Below are positions 1 to 10,661 of a DNA stretch of 64,000 nucleotides, piece after piece. Source of the DNA: Haliclona indistincta (taxonomy: Eukaryota; Porifera; Demospongiae; Haplosclerida; Chalinidae); the NCBI GenBank assembly GCA_964017065.1, contig OZ024787.1:4847538-4911537 (forward strand). Reading direction: 5' to 3'. Each line of letters starts with the position of its first letter. The stretch's first letter is position 1. The position numbers were made by a program, and so were the translations under genes. The notes below the pieces were generated by a model. It was given only the letters and a program-made list of their open reading frames with translations. It was not told the DNA's origin and made no database searches.

Positions 1-725
1 AACCACAAAAGCATAAAGCGTGATCCGTGCCTTATTTGGAAGGTTTATTACATTGCATGATTCAGCTTGAACACGGTTTACGCTCTACGGTTGACGGTTT
101 TAGATTGCAAGAAGTAGTGAAACCGCTGTACTTTTTGAGTCATAAAATCTAAAACTCTTTATAAAATGCACAGTTAGCACACACACACACACATGCATGT
201 TCAAACCATCATTCACTTCTGTTACCATGTATGATGTAGTGAAACACTCGGATCCTATGATGGGGCCTTTTCTAGAAGCATACACGACTGACAAATGCAG
301 TCAGTTTACTGTAGGCTAGACACCGTATATCGAATGTTTATAACGAGAAGAAGCTTCTTCATCACACGACGTAGTTTATTATTTTAAACCTATGCTACAT
401 TAGCACATAGATGTATGATAGCATCTACAACCCATTCTTTTAACGTCTTATCAGTGCTGTACAAGCACTACAGCACTATAGGGTGTGACTGATAATATCA
501 TTGTGCTATCGTGTGCAGTGTTTTCCTTGAGATCTTGTGTAAACTAGTGCTTGTTCAAGGATACTTGCTAGTTGATTATGGTTACAAATGTGTTTTTGGG
601 AATAGAAATCCTGGGAGACTTGTGTCCCGCTACACTGCCTCACTTGCTTTTGTAGAACATGCCCACTTTATTCAGTCATTATACACTCAATAATATAATA
701 ATATAGCCGTACACGCACACACACA
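1..725. other. No supportable gene
   Basis: AT-rich sequence with a short (CA)n run near 178-193. The open frames here are short, lack splice-flanked exon structure and show no recognisable domain. It may be intron of the plus-strand gene whose last exons lie at 1944-2466, because that gene's earlier exons are not visible to the left. Confidence 0.4.
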
Positions 726-1113
726 TACCGTAGGGCGGTATTTTTCCGTGGCGTACAATTTTCGCGACAGCAATAATTCGCGAAATTTATTTTCGTTTTG
801 ACTCGAGGGAGAGGCCACACCCAGACCACACCCGTTAATTATTGAACTGGCCGTATAGCGCTATAGCTGAAGCAGGCATAAGATCAGATAATGGAACGTC
901 CGGATTTGGGAGAACAGAACTCTTCTTCTCGCTCTTCTTAAAATACTTCAACAGCGCCATTATCTAATCTATTTGAATGCGCTGCGCACGCTCAGTAAAT
1001 GACCACACCCATCACCCGCCCATTAATTTCGCGATTTTAATTTTCGGGATTTGGCCTCAAATTCGCGAAATTCGCGAAAATTGTACTCCACGGAAAAATA
1101 CCGCCCTACGGTA
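726..1113. mobile_element. TA-flanked MITE with long terminal inverted repeats
   Basis: About 41 bp at each end form an inverted repeat with a single mismatch (left arm 726-766, right arm 1073-1113, tip CCGTAGGGCGGTATTTTTCC). The element starts with TA and ends with TA, as expected for a TA target-site duplication of the Tc1/mariner type. It is 388 bp and has no coding capacity. The interior carries further short CGCGAAA-type inverted motifs. Confidence 0.85.
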
Positions 1114-1132
1114 GATGGCCACTGCAATGTCT

Positions 1133-1639
1133 TTATGAGGATGAAACAAAGAAATCTATCTGAGCTGATCTTTTGATTCCAGTTTTGCAACAGTGTGCAA
1201 AATGTTCACAGTTATTCTTGAGCAGATGGTATTCGCCCCATTTTTGAGGGTTCTGTAAGTAGTACTCTGCAGTTTCTATGACCTCTTGGGCGCTGTGACA
1301 TTTTTGCACATAGGAAGATCCAGGTCTCTTGAAAAAGGTTGTTATGGTTTTGACACCATAAGCTACAAGCCGTAGTTGATTACCATTTAAGAATTCATCA
1401 AGAGTGCAAGCTTGTATCCTAGCAGTTGATTTAGCAGTGCTGCTGTTACTAAAACTAGACCATCCTCCTTGTCCTCCTCCTGTAAAGTGTATCACTCTGT
1501 CATCCCCAGTGTATATTCCATGGTGTGAATAGCTGCTTAACCAACTGTTGTAGACATAAATGTGGTCTCCTGGCTGCAGATCACACCTGTCAATAGCATG
1601 GTAAAAATATCCCACACGATCTTTGGAATTATCCTCCAT
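1133..1639 (-). CDS. LRAT-domain (NlpC/P60-like) protein, single exon
   Basis: This 168-aa protein is a complete LRAT-type domain. An N-terminal LQPGDHIYVY strand leads to the SHHGIY histidine site near residue 40, and the NNCEHFAHCC motif near residue 145 carries the expected catalytic cysteine. Members of the family (LRAT, PLAAT/HRASLS and many uncharacterised invertebrate proteins) are thiol acyltransferases or phospholipases that act on membrane lipids. There is no transmembrane anchor of the LRAT or PLAAT type at the C-terminus, so it may be soluble or only loosely membrane-bound. The gene has no intron and sits upstream of, and antisense to, the plus-strand exon at 1944, probably inside that gene's intron. 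The substrate cannot be told from sequence. Confidence 0.85.
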   Translation of the reverse strand: MEDNSKDRVGYFYHAIDRCDLQPGDHIYVYNSWLSSYSHHGIYTGDDRVIHFTGGGQGGWSSFSNSSTAKSTARIQACTLDEFLNGNQLRLVAYGVKTITTFFKRPGSSYVQKCHSAQEVIETAEYYLQNPQKWGEYHLLKNNCEHFAHCCKTGIKRSAQIDFFVSSS

Positions 1640-1943
1640 GATGAGCTGAATCTATACAAGCAAATGCTTCTTACTTTTCACGGTTTTGGCTTGCTTTCTC
1701 AAACTTAGCTACGTATGATGATTTTCACAACGCGTAGTTATAAATAGCATACTTTACGATGCATAGATATACCTCAAAAGGTAGCTATACTCATTAGTAG
1801 ATATAGCACTTTCCATAGTTGATGATAGTATTAGTAGGATCGTGGTAGCTTTTGCCGTACCATGATCCTACTAGTAATAACATAATAATATAGACGTAGC
1901 AAAAAATCTCTTAACTATAATTATTGTTGATAAATTACTACAG

Positions 1944-2466
1944 GGTCTACCCATGATGAACTATGGTGGAGTAGCTGCAATGAGTGGTGTTCCTGGATAC
2001 ATGCCTGCCATGTACACCATGCAACAGGTAATAATTATTGGCGCACGTTTGGTCATCCCAGCTGTGCAGTTTGGATATACCTTACTTTGATGCATGTTGT
2101 TGAGACACTCAATAATGCTGTTTAGATGCTTCAGTATGTGGTCCAATGCTCAGCTTGTGTGTTGGTTTGAGTATTTTATACTTACCTAAATTCACGTATT
2201 ACATGTGAGAGAATAATTTTGTTTGGATACTCCAGTGCACGTTAGGATATTTTTCATATCCACAGCAGCAACCAGGAGTGATGATGTCCAGAGGTCCAAT
2301 GCTGGTGGGAGCCGGTGGCGACGCCAGACCAGTCCAGATAGCAGCTGCTGCAGGGACTCAATCTCAAACCAGCGGCGACAGTGGGTTCGGATTTCTGGGC
2401 AAATCAAGTAAAAAGTCGGCATTTGACTTCGTTGAAGACGAAATGCGCTCAGCAACTAAAAAATGA
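1944..2466 (+). CDS. C-terminal two exons of a Met/Gly/Gln-rich protein (partial)
   Basis: Two exons, 1944-2027 and 2266-2466, join in phase 0. The first follows a good acceptor (tactacag) and ends CAG|gtaata. The second follows tccacag and ends at TGA 2464-2466. Together they encode 94 residues: a Met/Gly/Pro-rich stretch with a QQQQ at the junction, then a hydrophilic end with the motif SAFDFVEDEM followed by basic residues. This style resembles the disordered tails of clathrin-associated or vesicle-coat proteins, but I do not recognise the family. Upstream exons are absent from the window or not identifiable, so the gene is 5'-truncated here. Confidence 0.6.
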
Positions 2467-2770
2467 CTCAAATTTTAGTGCATAAATAGACAGCTGTGTA
2501 CAAATCTCCAATAGCCTGTGTGAGTTGTACAATATACATGTTCTGCCGTCAAATTTGATGGTGCTTTTTACGTTTTTTTTGAATTTGAATTTTTAAACTC
2601 AAACAAGCCTCATTTTGTTGCATGCAAAGGCAATATACATGTACGTGAAACTCAAACTTATATCTGACATGCACTTAAAAAAAATAATATGCCTAGAACT
2701 GATGCATGTAGTGTCGGTTGAAGTGTGTCTGTCTGGTTCCTGGGATCCTCTGAGAACAGGAATGAGGCTG

Positions 2771-3886
2771 CTATGGACTGAGTGTCTCCACGATGCCGGA
2801 ACTGTTCACACCATTGTACATGAAACAGTTGTTGAACGGAGCATCATTAGCAGAAATAGCCTGAGAGAGAGGGAAGGAGGGGGAAGTGAGAGAGAGAGGG
2901 AGAGAGAGATATAAAAAACCAGTTGAGCGATGTAGAAGCCTGTTTGTTAAATCAATATTTTTGAAACAAAATGGTTGACTATTAACATTTTATTATGGGC
3001 CAGTAAGGCCCATGTTGGTGCTTCAAGCTTGGTGAATCAGAAGTGATTGTTGAACTCACTTTGATGATTTCTTGTGCCAGGACTCCGCCCACAATAGCAC
3101 AGACTGGGCTCAACTCAGACCAGCAATACCTACACAGTGAATACAACTATGCTACAGTGCTGCAGTAGACACACACACAAAGCGAAGTGTCTAACTTGCC
3201 CACAAAGGATCATAACCAGGACACACACTATACATAAACCTGTTTCTGCCTGGAAACTGGGCTAGAAGCTCAAAGGAGTACTACTCTGCTTCTATGTACT
3301 AAGCATGTATAATGCAACTCCCGGAACCCAGGCTAGTAGATCACAGTAGGACTGACTATGGCTCCCACTGACTAAAGGTGTGGACACACCCACAACAATG
3401 CTTACTGTGAGAAATCCTTGCTGATTAGCTGTTGTGATAGATTCTGTTCATTGAGAACGTCTTCTCTTATTTTGTCCAGTGCTGAACAGTCAGTGTCTCT
3501 GCTGTCAGTTGCTGGATCTCTCTCGTGCATGTCTCTAAATCTCTGTAGAGCTAAAACATTGATAAAAGTCACTGACAGTTAAGCACATGTTAACAACTCC
3601 AATTTCATAGAATGTTTTACTCAGACCGTCAATTTAGAGCTTTAAAAAATGATAAAACCTCTTAAAACTATAAATTTTAAAGGAATAAGACTGAAATATC
3701 TACCGGACTTTAGTAAAACGCTTGCTACTAAACCAAATATTGTCACTGTATGAAGTAGACAGTGATCTCACAGACAGACTGACTTTTGATAATAAGGAAA
3801 GTAGCAGGTGTTCTTTTGAAGTATCGTGGACTCTTTTTAGACCAGTCAATAGAGAGAGCATCCCGCAGTGAACAAAATGAACAGCT

Positions 3887-3943
<57 letters not shown>

Positions 3944-4821
3944 GAGAACATGCAAGAGTGAGTGAACATTCTCGTCAATATTTATTAAAGCTATACGTAC
4001 CAGCTTCTGAGTCGTCTTTCCTTCTTGCTCCAGTTCATCGTTCAACTTCATTCTTTTAACTTTTGGCTCTTCCACAGTAATTACAGCTGACTTCTCCTTC
4101 TCTGTCTCACTAGAAAACAAATAAAGCTTTCTTTCAAGTAGCTGTTTAGTTACATTGCATATGAGTGGTCTTGTAAATCTGTAAAACAGTAACCATAGTA
4201 ACCCCATACATCACCACAGAAAAATTTAATCCGATTGTTTCTACAGAGTTCGTTCAGTCGAAGCTGAAAGAGAGAATCAGGAGGTGTGACAGTTACTGTA
4301 AGCCACGCCCACCAGTGTGTTTTGAGAGCAATAGCTTGCACAGATGACGTCAAATTGGCTGAAGAAATCATCCGGTTTGTCGTCGACGTTTTCTGTGTCA
4401 GCCGAGACTGATACATTGGGATTGAGTTTCTGTAATCTTGGTAAAGCTGCTTCAGCTCTCTGTACAAGACGGATAGTTACAAAGTTATACGAAGTGCGCT
4501 TTCTAAGTCACGCCCACCCACGTTTTCTCCAACTGTCGGACACAGGAATCTTGTGGCGCTGTCTTCCTCGGAGAGGACTCGATTGTCAAGCACAGTGAGA
4601 GATTTGACTCCCGCCAACACCACGTTCTTGCTCACTTCGGCTGTCAGTCCGCGCATTCCAATTATCAGAACTCGAGCGCCTCGCAACCTTAAAAATGAGC
4701 AAGATCGGACGAACGAAACTTGTGTGTCCGGTTACCTCTTCTGCGCCTCCAATCCCCACAGGCGGATCTGTCTGTCGTACTGCTGCGCTTCCTCTTCTGT
4801 CAGTCGCTCGTTATCGTCCAT
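2771..4821 (-). CDS. SAE1: SUMO-activating enzyme subunit 1 (AOS1/SAE1)
   Basis: Ten exons join to a 349-aa protein, close to the roughly 346 aa of human SAE1: 4736-4821, 4522-4687, 4313-4459, 4154-4263, 4001-4109, 3784-3886, 3704-3727, 3406-3550, 3060-3129, 2771-2860. All phases match. The start gives an acidic N-terminus and then YDRQIRLWGLEAQKR, the hallmark of ThiF/E1 subunits. The Rossmann glycine motif follows (RVLIIGMRGLTAEVSKN), then IKFFCGDVWGYYGY, PVCAIVGGVLAQEIIK and the typical GIVE..SP end. SAE1 pairs with UBA2 to adenylate SUMO; the catalytic cysteine lies on UBA2, so its absence here is normal. The linker between the central and C-terminal parts is Lys/Glu-rich. The 3704-3727 micro-exon rests on splice phase and family alignment. 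Confidence 0.92.
2861..2912 (-). repeat. CT/CCT-rich tract at the last SAE1 3' splice site
   Basis: On the minus strand this purine-rich stretch reads as a CT-rich run ending directly in the ctcag acceptor of the last SAE1 exon. It therefore doubles as an extended polypyrimidine tract. Confidence 0.7.
3889..3938 (-). repeat. (CT)n microsatellite at SAE1 exon 6 acceptor
   Basis: A near-perfect (GA)n run on the plus strand equals (CT)n on the coding strand and ends in the ctcag acceptor of SAE1 exon 6 (3784-3886). Confidence 0.8.
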
Positions 4822-6390
4822 TTTGAATAGTTATTAAGTAATAAGTTAATAACCGCTGTATCACTTTATAACGTAGGGTCTGCCTCATCAGCTATCGGTT
4901 TTAGCAATAAAAAAAGGATAATGCAGGCATAAATTGGCGGAAGAAATCATAAGAGTTTTAATACTAAACTATTACTCACTTTCAAATTTCTTAACGATCT
5001 TCACTATTTTTGCTCTTCTATCTTCTTTTTTGTCAATCCGGCCTTCCTCTATATAGACTCTCCAGGCGCCACTTTGACCTAGCTGCTAAACTTTTCTGTT
5101 CCCTTTTCTCGTTCATCGGCCTCTTTCCACTCATTTGTCCCTTCTGCCTCCCGCCTCTGGAACTCTCTCCCTCACTCTACCAAAGCTCTTTCTACTCGGC
5201 TTTATTACTTTAATAAACAAATTAAACTTACTATAGCCTAATTAACTCTTGCCTTTGTGTTTGCTTGTTTTTGTCTTTCTTTTTTTTTTCTTTTCCTTAA
5301 AGTTTTCTGTTCTGTTCCTTACTTCACACATGTACAGTAGCACTCACTTTTCTTTTCTTTATATCATAGTTGCCAACTTCAGAAAAATTTTGTCCGAAAC
5401 AAATATTCAAACCACACCTACAAATTAATCAACCACACCCATTTAGTCTAGCTATAGTGCTATATTGAGTATCTTTTGTTGCAAAAAAAATCAACATACA
5501 CCATAATCAATTATTATTCTACAGTCTCTGTTTTATATATGAGTGAAGCTTAGCTTTATGATCGTGATTGGTTTGTCTGTCATGATGGTCTTGACCATGC
5601 AGTGCTACACTCAAACTGTATACATTGCAAAAGGTTTCCTCTCATCTCGATTGGAAAAATGTGATTCAAAAAGAAATGTGCTTTTCTCTGAATAATAATA
5701 TATGTAGTTCATGATTTTCAATCACTACAAAAAATTTTTGCCATTATAAAGTGTAAAGTTTTCACGTTATTGTCAAGATGACCAAATTTTGAAGTATTCG
5801 TGGATAAAATTTTTAACATAAAAATAATGTATGGGAAGTGCACAAAAATTCCGTGCTATAGCGAAAAGTGAGAAAAAATTTCATACGCGAAAATTCCTAC
5901 GTTTACAACATGTACGGTATAAAATTTCGGTTTTCTAGAATTTTCTTATTAACACACATAACAGGTACATGATACATACATGTAACACACCACACCTTTA
6001 GTGTTTTGTGAACAGATCAAAGTTACGAAACACAAATTTTTACTTTAAAAAATAAACTATTAAATCACTTGCTTTCATTACAAGTTTCTTCTGTGTGCCG
6101 CAGTGTGAATCCAGACATTCCAGTTATTTGGCTATGCACCATAACTTTGAGGTAACCATTTTCACGTTAGAACTGAAGCCATTATTTTCATGTAGTGCTG
6201 TAACTTTGCCCTTTTTGCGGAGACAAACAAGATACTCTCTGCTAGATTGAATAAGGATATTTTCAATTACTACATGATTGTATTAGATCATTGTGTTTTA
6301 GTCATCCTTACACATGACTTGAAACTGTAGAACATTATTAATTTTTATCCTGATAATAAACTATTTTGACAAGTTTAGTGCTTCTCATAT
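4822..6390. other. Intergenic, AT-rich; upstream flank of GPCR copy 1
   Basis: I see no gene here. From about 6062 the sequence matches the region upstream of GPCR copy 2 (about 13925 onward), so 6062-6390 is the left part of the tandem duplication. Short pyrimidine-rich and AT-rich stretches at 5000-5400 and 5640-6060 carry no recognisable coding signal. Confidence 0.5.
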
Positions 6391-6509
6391 AGACCTTGCA
6401 AGTTGGTTGACAGCAGAGATTGTGAAATGGGTGTTGGCCTATAGCATAGTTAGCCTAGTAGCCAACGCCCATTTTACAATTTCTGCTGTCAAGCAACATG
6501 CAAAGGTCT
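6391..6509. mobile_element. Hairpin MITE inserted upstream of GPCR copy 1
   Basis: The two arms (about 6391-6438 and 6462-6509, tip AGACCTTGCAAGTTGGTTGA) are inverted copies around a short loop. The paralogous site in copy 2 (about 14279-14281) lacks the element and reads straight from cttctctta into cactatggg, so this is a filled versus empty site. The flanks suggest a TA target duplication. The insertion creates a spurious upstream extension of the GPCR open frame. Confidence 0.85.
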
Positions 6510-6604
6510 GTACACTATGGGTTCTCAAGTATGGGTTTGACCAGTATGCTTTGAGGTCAGTTAACAGCGTTGAGGTGCAAAGATTATATTCGCCATTCGT
6601 CAAG

Positions 6605-8881
6605 ATGGCCATTGCCAGGTGGCTTATGCTCGTCCTTCTTGTATCAATTAGTCAAGTTGTTGTCAAAGGTACTAGCTGTCCTACCTCTACTGCTACTGAT
6701 GGTACCAAGCCATTGTACTTCCTGTCACTGGTTCCAATGTATCCACGTACTAAAATCTCTTTATTAGCAGCTAAGATTGCTCAAGAGGAAATCAACAACC
6801 GCAGTGACATCCTCCCTGGCTACCATATTGAGTTAATCACGGAGTCCATTGAAGGTTGCTCATCAAGTGAAGCAGGTATAGGACTGAGTAAACTGGTCAA
6901 GTACACAGTGAATCCACCATGCCGTCCTGTTGTTGCTGTCATGGGACTTGACTGTTCTTCACACACTTCAGTTATATCTCCAGTGGCTGGTCACAAAGGG
7001 TTTGACCTCATACAAGTGTCAAGAGCCGTTTCTCCAATCTTTGAAACACGAAATCAGAACTTTCCTCACTTGTGGCGCATTGTAGGAGGTGCCAATATCT
7101 ACTCCGACACAGTTTTGGCCATAATGGACCAGTTTAACTGGACCAGAATTGGAATAGTCTACAGTACCGAGTCATCATTGTATTCAGAGCTGGCAAAAGA
7201 AATGGAACAAAAAATCAAAGAATCAAGTAACAAAACAGTTGCGTTCAACTTGGGAATACGAGGAACTAAAGCATACTATCTAGATGCTGTGATCTCGAAT
7301 ATCAAATCCAGTGAAATAGGTGTACTTGTTAAAATGACTAGCCAAAGACAGTCGAGTGCTTTGCTATCACTCACTCATCATAATGAACTGGTCTATCCAC
7401 ACTACACATGGATACATGTGTCATCTCATCCAGCATGGTATGCTGACAAAGACTTAGAAAAATATGCTCGTGGGCACATTTTCCTTTTTTTACAAATCAC
7501 AGCTGAATCCAAAGACACGAATCTTGTCTCAAATCAAACATTTTCTAATTATATAACCAAGTATCGTTCACTATATAGAAAACAGCTCCAACCTTTGTTT
7601 AACATCAGCCATAAATCTATACTTGTGGAGACTCAATACTATGATCAGGTATGGACTATAGCACTGGCTGTGAACAATTCTCTCCCAGAACTGAAGAACA
7701 AAAACCTCTCCATTGATAACTACACTATTGGACAGCCTGAGATTACTGCTGTGATCGAAGAGAAATTGAAAAATTTGAAGTTTCAAGGAGCTAGTGGTTG
7801 GATTGAGTTCAATCAGTATCGCAGTGTATCAACTCCAATAGAAGTGCTATGGATATCCGACGATGAGCCTAGAGTTAAACGTGTTGGATTGTACAATCCT
7901 CAACGTCCTTCAGACTTTTACATCACTCTAAATGCTAGTGATCTTCCAAGTGACACAGTACCTCGAGTGAATGAGTACATTCTTATCTCTCTTCCTGTGG
8001 CTATTGTACTGTACATTGTAACTGCCTGTATCATCTTCTTCACTACAATACAACTAGTTCTTTATATTGTCTACAGACATCACAAGGTTATCAAGGCCAC
8101 CAGTCCCTTCCTCAGCTTGCTCATGTTTCTTGGATGCTACATGTTTTGTGGTGCTGCTATTCTTCTCATTACATTTGCTAGTTTTGTCCTCTCACCTGAA
8201 ACATTTACTGCAATGGCAATCACTCACTTCATCTTCATCATAAATGGAATCAGTCTAATCTTAATCACTTTGTTTATCAAGCTATTGCGAGTCTTCCGAA
8301 TCTTCACATGCTGGAGTAAAGATCTCGGTAAACAGTGGAACAACCTTTCACTTTTAATCACAATTATTCTACTATCGATCGTTCCCAACATTGGTCTTGC
8401 TGTTATCATGATTTTGAAGCTACCTACTCACTCTACTTACTCATACTATAAATTCTTCAAAGGCAATCTTCCTGTGATCGTGATTCACACTAGAATTGAA
8501 CCAACCAGCAATTACTCACTGATCGGTCTGGCAGTAACATGCATTATTGTATTTCTTACATTGGTGTTCTACATGGGAGTTCGTAATCGCAAGATAAAGA
8601 TGAAGAACTTCAACAGTAGCGGTCAGGTATACTTGTTGCTGGCAGTTCTAGTGATCGCAATATGCCTCGCCATTTCCATTGTCATCATCTTCCTAGTGAC
8701 TGGGCAAGAATCGGTATCAAATACAGTAATGGTGGCTCTACTCCTGATCTTTGCATTGGCTGGCCAGATGATCCTCTTCCTCCCCAAGATACTCTCTGCT
8801 ATGTTTGATGAGAAGTTTCCAAAAGTGCTTTCTTGCCTCAATAACGTGTTGTCGTTCATTGGACACTGGATTTTCTCATAA
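6605..8881 (+). CDS. Class C GPCR, GABA-B-receptor-like (copy 1)
   Basis: Intronless 758-aa receptor. I chose the ATG at 6605 because it starts a signal peptide (MAIARWLMLVLLVSISQVVV) and matches the start of the paralogue at 14376; the frame continues upstream only through a MITE. Residues 35-430 form a periplasmic-binding-protein-like ligand domain with many N-glycosylation sites (NRS, NWT, NKT, NQT, NIS, NNS, NLS, NYT, NAS). No cysteine-rich domain precedes the membrane, as in GABA-B receptors and unlike mGluRs. Seven membrane segments occupy about 480-740, including the GABA-B-like HHKVIKATSPFLSLL loop and FLPKILSA in TM7. The intracellular tail is only a few residues, with no coiled coil for GABA-B-type dimerisation. 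The ligand is unknown. Confidence 0.92.
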   Translation: MAIARWLMLVLLVSISQVVVKGTSCPTSTATDGTKPLYFLSLVPMYPRTKISLLAAKIAQEEINNRSDILPGYHIELITESIEGCSSSEAGIGLSKLVKYTVNPPCRPVVAVMGLDCSSHTSVISPVAGHKGFDLIQVSRAVSPIFETRNQNFPHLWRIVGGANIYSDTVLAIMDQFNWTRIGIVYSTESSLYSELAKEMEQKIKESSNKTVAFNLGIRGTKAYYLDAVISNIKSSEIGVLVKMTSQRQSSALLSLTHHNELVYPHYTWIHVSSHPAWYADKDLEKYARGHIFLFLQITAESKDTNLVSNQTFSNYITKYRSLYRKQLQPLFNISHKSILVETQYYDQVWTIALAVNNSLPELKNKNLSIDNYTIGQPEITAVIEEKLKNLKFQGASGWIEFNQYRSVSTPIEVLWISDDEPRVKRVGLYNPQRPSDFYITLNASDLPSDTVPRVNEYILISLPVAIVLYIVTACIIFFTTIQLVLYIVYRHHKVIKATSPFLSLLMFLGCYMFCGAAILLITFASFVLSPETFTAMAITHFIFIINGISLILITLFIKLLRVFRIFTCWSKDLGKQWNNLSLLITIILLSIVPNIGLAVIMILKLPTHSTYSYYKFFKGNLPVIVIHTRIEPTSNYSLIGLAVTCIIVFLTLVFYMGVRNRKIKMKNFNSSGQVYLLLAVLVIAICLAISIVIIFLVTGQESVSNTVMVALLLIFALAGQMILFLPKILSAMFDEKFPKVLSCLNNVLSFIGHWIFS

Positions 8882-9332
8882 TTTAGAGACTGACTCAATG
8901 CATGCATGCTAATGTGACTGTATAGTAGTCACGTCATTCAGCGTAGAGAATAGCACATAATTATTCTAACTCACTCATGCTCATCTGCACAAAATAATTT
9001 TTGTGTCAATATGATTGCTGCGTCTATATCATGTTCAGTAGAGAATTTCATAATTTGATTGTAACTGTTTTTGCAACAAATTTTGGGCAAAATTCAATCT
9101 TTAGCATGACATGTAAATTCTTATACGTAAGAACGGCTCCAACCAAATCATACCGTTGATTTCATACTATAGTCTTACAATAATCATATAGTTTTTAGAT
9201 CAATACTGGCCGGATCAATACGAATCAATTTTACGAACTTTATAATTCTTAGCAAAATTGTAGCTGACCATACTATGATACAGCGTGGATTGCAGCATTT
9301 CAAACTATTGTTCATGAGGTAGAAAAATGATG
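8882..9332. other. 3' flank of GPCR copy 1, duplicated sequence
   Basis: Non-coding. The segment matches the 3' flank of copy 2 in blocks (8880-8940 with 16655-16710; about 9120-9140 with 16908-16928; 9277-9313 with about 17060-17095), so it belongs to the same duplication, with small indels between copies. Confidence 0.7.
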
Positions 9333-9377
9333 ATGTTGACGCTTCCTTCGCGGCTGATGTACAGTATCCAGGGGCGG
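9333..9377 (-). pseudogene. Remnant of NCF4 last exon in the duplicated block
   Basis: This 45-bp stretch matches 17187-17231, the middle of the NCF4 terminal (PB1) exon, with one base deleted (cccctgg for ccccctgg). The match stops at about 9377. Some 70 bp holding the NCF4 stop-codon region are missing compared with copy 2. It is a broken 3' exon carried along when the GPCR was duplicated. It cannot encode a functional peptide. Confidence 0.8.
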
Positions 9378-10109
9378 TCGACAAAGCAGCCCTGTTGTGT
9401 AGGCAGCATGAACATTCGCCAGAAGGCTTATTATGGCAAATCCACTCACAGACTAGTTAACATTGACTACAATTAATGTACCCATGCAGTTATATAACAG
9501 CATCATCATTGTATTACAAGTTAATTTTTTGTTATTATACCAGCATTATTTTATGACAACAGTAACATTGTAGTAGGACAACTTCACAAGACGCAAAGCA
9601 AATTGTAATGAATAAATGAGAATTTCCTGAATAAATGAATAATAATTAAAATTATTGGTCCCCCTTTTCAAATCCTGTATCCACCCTTGACATAAGATGC
9701 AATGTAAAAATATGTGATACTTAGGTTTTGATATTAAGAATGCAGAGTTCATGTTAGAGAAGTGTACACTCAGGCCTAGGGTAGCTCTTTTATGATTAAT
9801 AGTCTCTGCAGTTGATTTCTGGCTCAATTACACTTAAAGCAATTGGGATCTGTCACCATTCCTCTGCCATCATTGGAATGTCCTGCTCTGCTTGGTTTTC
9901 TGTAGCTGTTCAAGCAGGTTTATTGCTCTGTGTCACACACTCTATGTACTGATAATTACATACTTTAGATACAAAGGAAGCATCTTATTCTCAGTGCCTC
10001 TACTATCCCGCTCATTTCTGAGCTATGCACATGTCTGTTACATTTCATATAGATACCTCACTAATCAGAACACTATTTGTGGGTCACAGGGTGTCTGGAT
10101 TAGAGGGGC
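9378..10109. other. Intergenic, no gene seen
   Basis: AT-rich sequence without recognisable exons or RNA genes. The short open frames have no domain, splice context or codon pattern that I would trust. Confidence 0.4.
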
Positions 10110-10241
10110 TACAGTGGAAACTCTCTTAATGGACACCTAACATACTATTTGCTGATGTATCAGCAATACAGTTAAGGAACACCTCCGCACAACGAACAAA
10201 ATACACTGTCCGCAATAGAGCAATAGAGAGGTTCCAATGCA
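10110..10241. mobile_element. MITE of the TACAGTGGAA family (degenerate copy)
   Basis: The left end TACAGTGGAAACTCTCTTAA is mirrored at the right end (AGAGAGGTTCCAATGCA). The same termini occur at 17482-17576 and, best preserved, at 40668-40833. No coding capacity. Confidence 0.65.
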
Positions 10242-10282
10242 GATGTCAGGTGCATGAAAAAGATTATTTGGTTTTATAGCTA

Positions 10283-10551
10283 CTTTCCACGTGGAGGCGT
10301 GAAGGAATGTTCGTGCCATGCACTAGCAATGAGAAGGTGACGCATATTTGCGTCATGACAAGGTACCCACCCATTGGGGGTCAATTATTTGTGTATCATG
10401 ACGAGGTACCCGCCCACTGGGGGTCAATTAATGCCTCGTGGACACCTTAATTGACCCCAATGGGCGGGTACCTCGTCATGACACACGCAAATACGCGTCA
10501 CTTTCTCATTGCTAGCGGCGCGAACATTCCTTCACGTCTCCACGCGGAAAG
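10283..10551. mobile_element. Fold-back element with 90-bp arms
   Basis: Left arm 10283-10370 and right arm about 10462-10551 are inverted copies (tip CTTTCCACGTGGAGGCGTGA versus the reverse complement of the right tip with three changes). The inner part holds two tandem copies of a CATGACGAGGTACCCGCCCA-type segment, one of which is inverted in the right arm. It has no open frame. Confidence 0.75.
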
Positions 10552-10661
10552 ATTAAGCATCTATACATTGTGTAAAAATTTAGTATTAATTTTATCAACA
10601 GTATAATGTTCATGCAGGGTTAATCAAACCCTGCAAAACTGATAAGATTATAACTACAGTA

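Noticed and set aside
6407..6604. Upstream 66-codon extension of the GPCR copy 1 open frame
   Set aside because: It runs through the hairpin MITE, is absent from copy 2, and the ATG at 6605 starts a proper signal peptide shared with copy 2.
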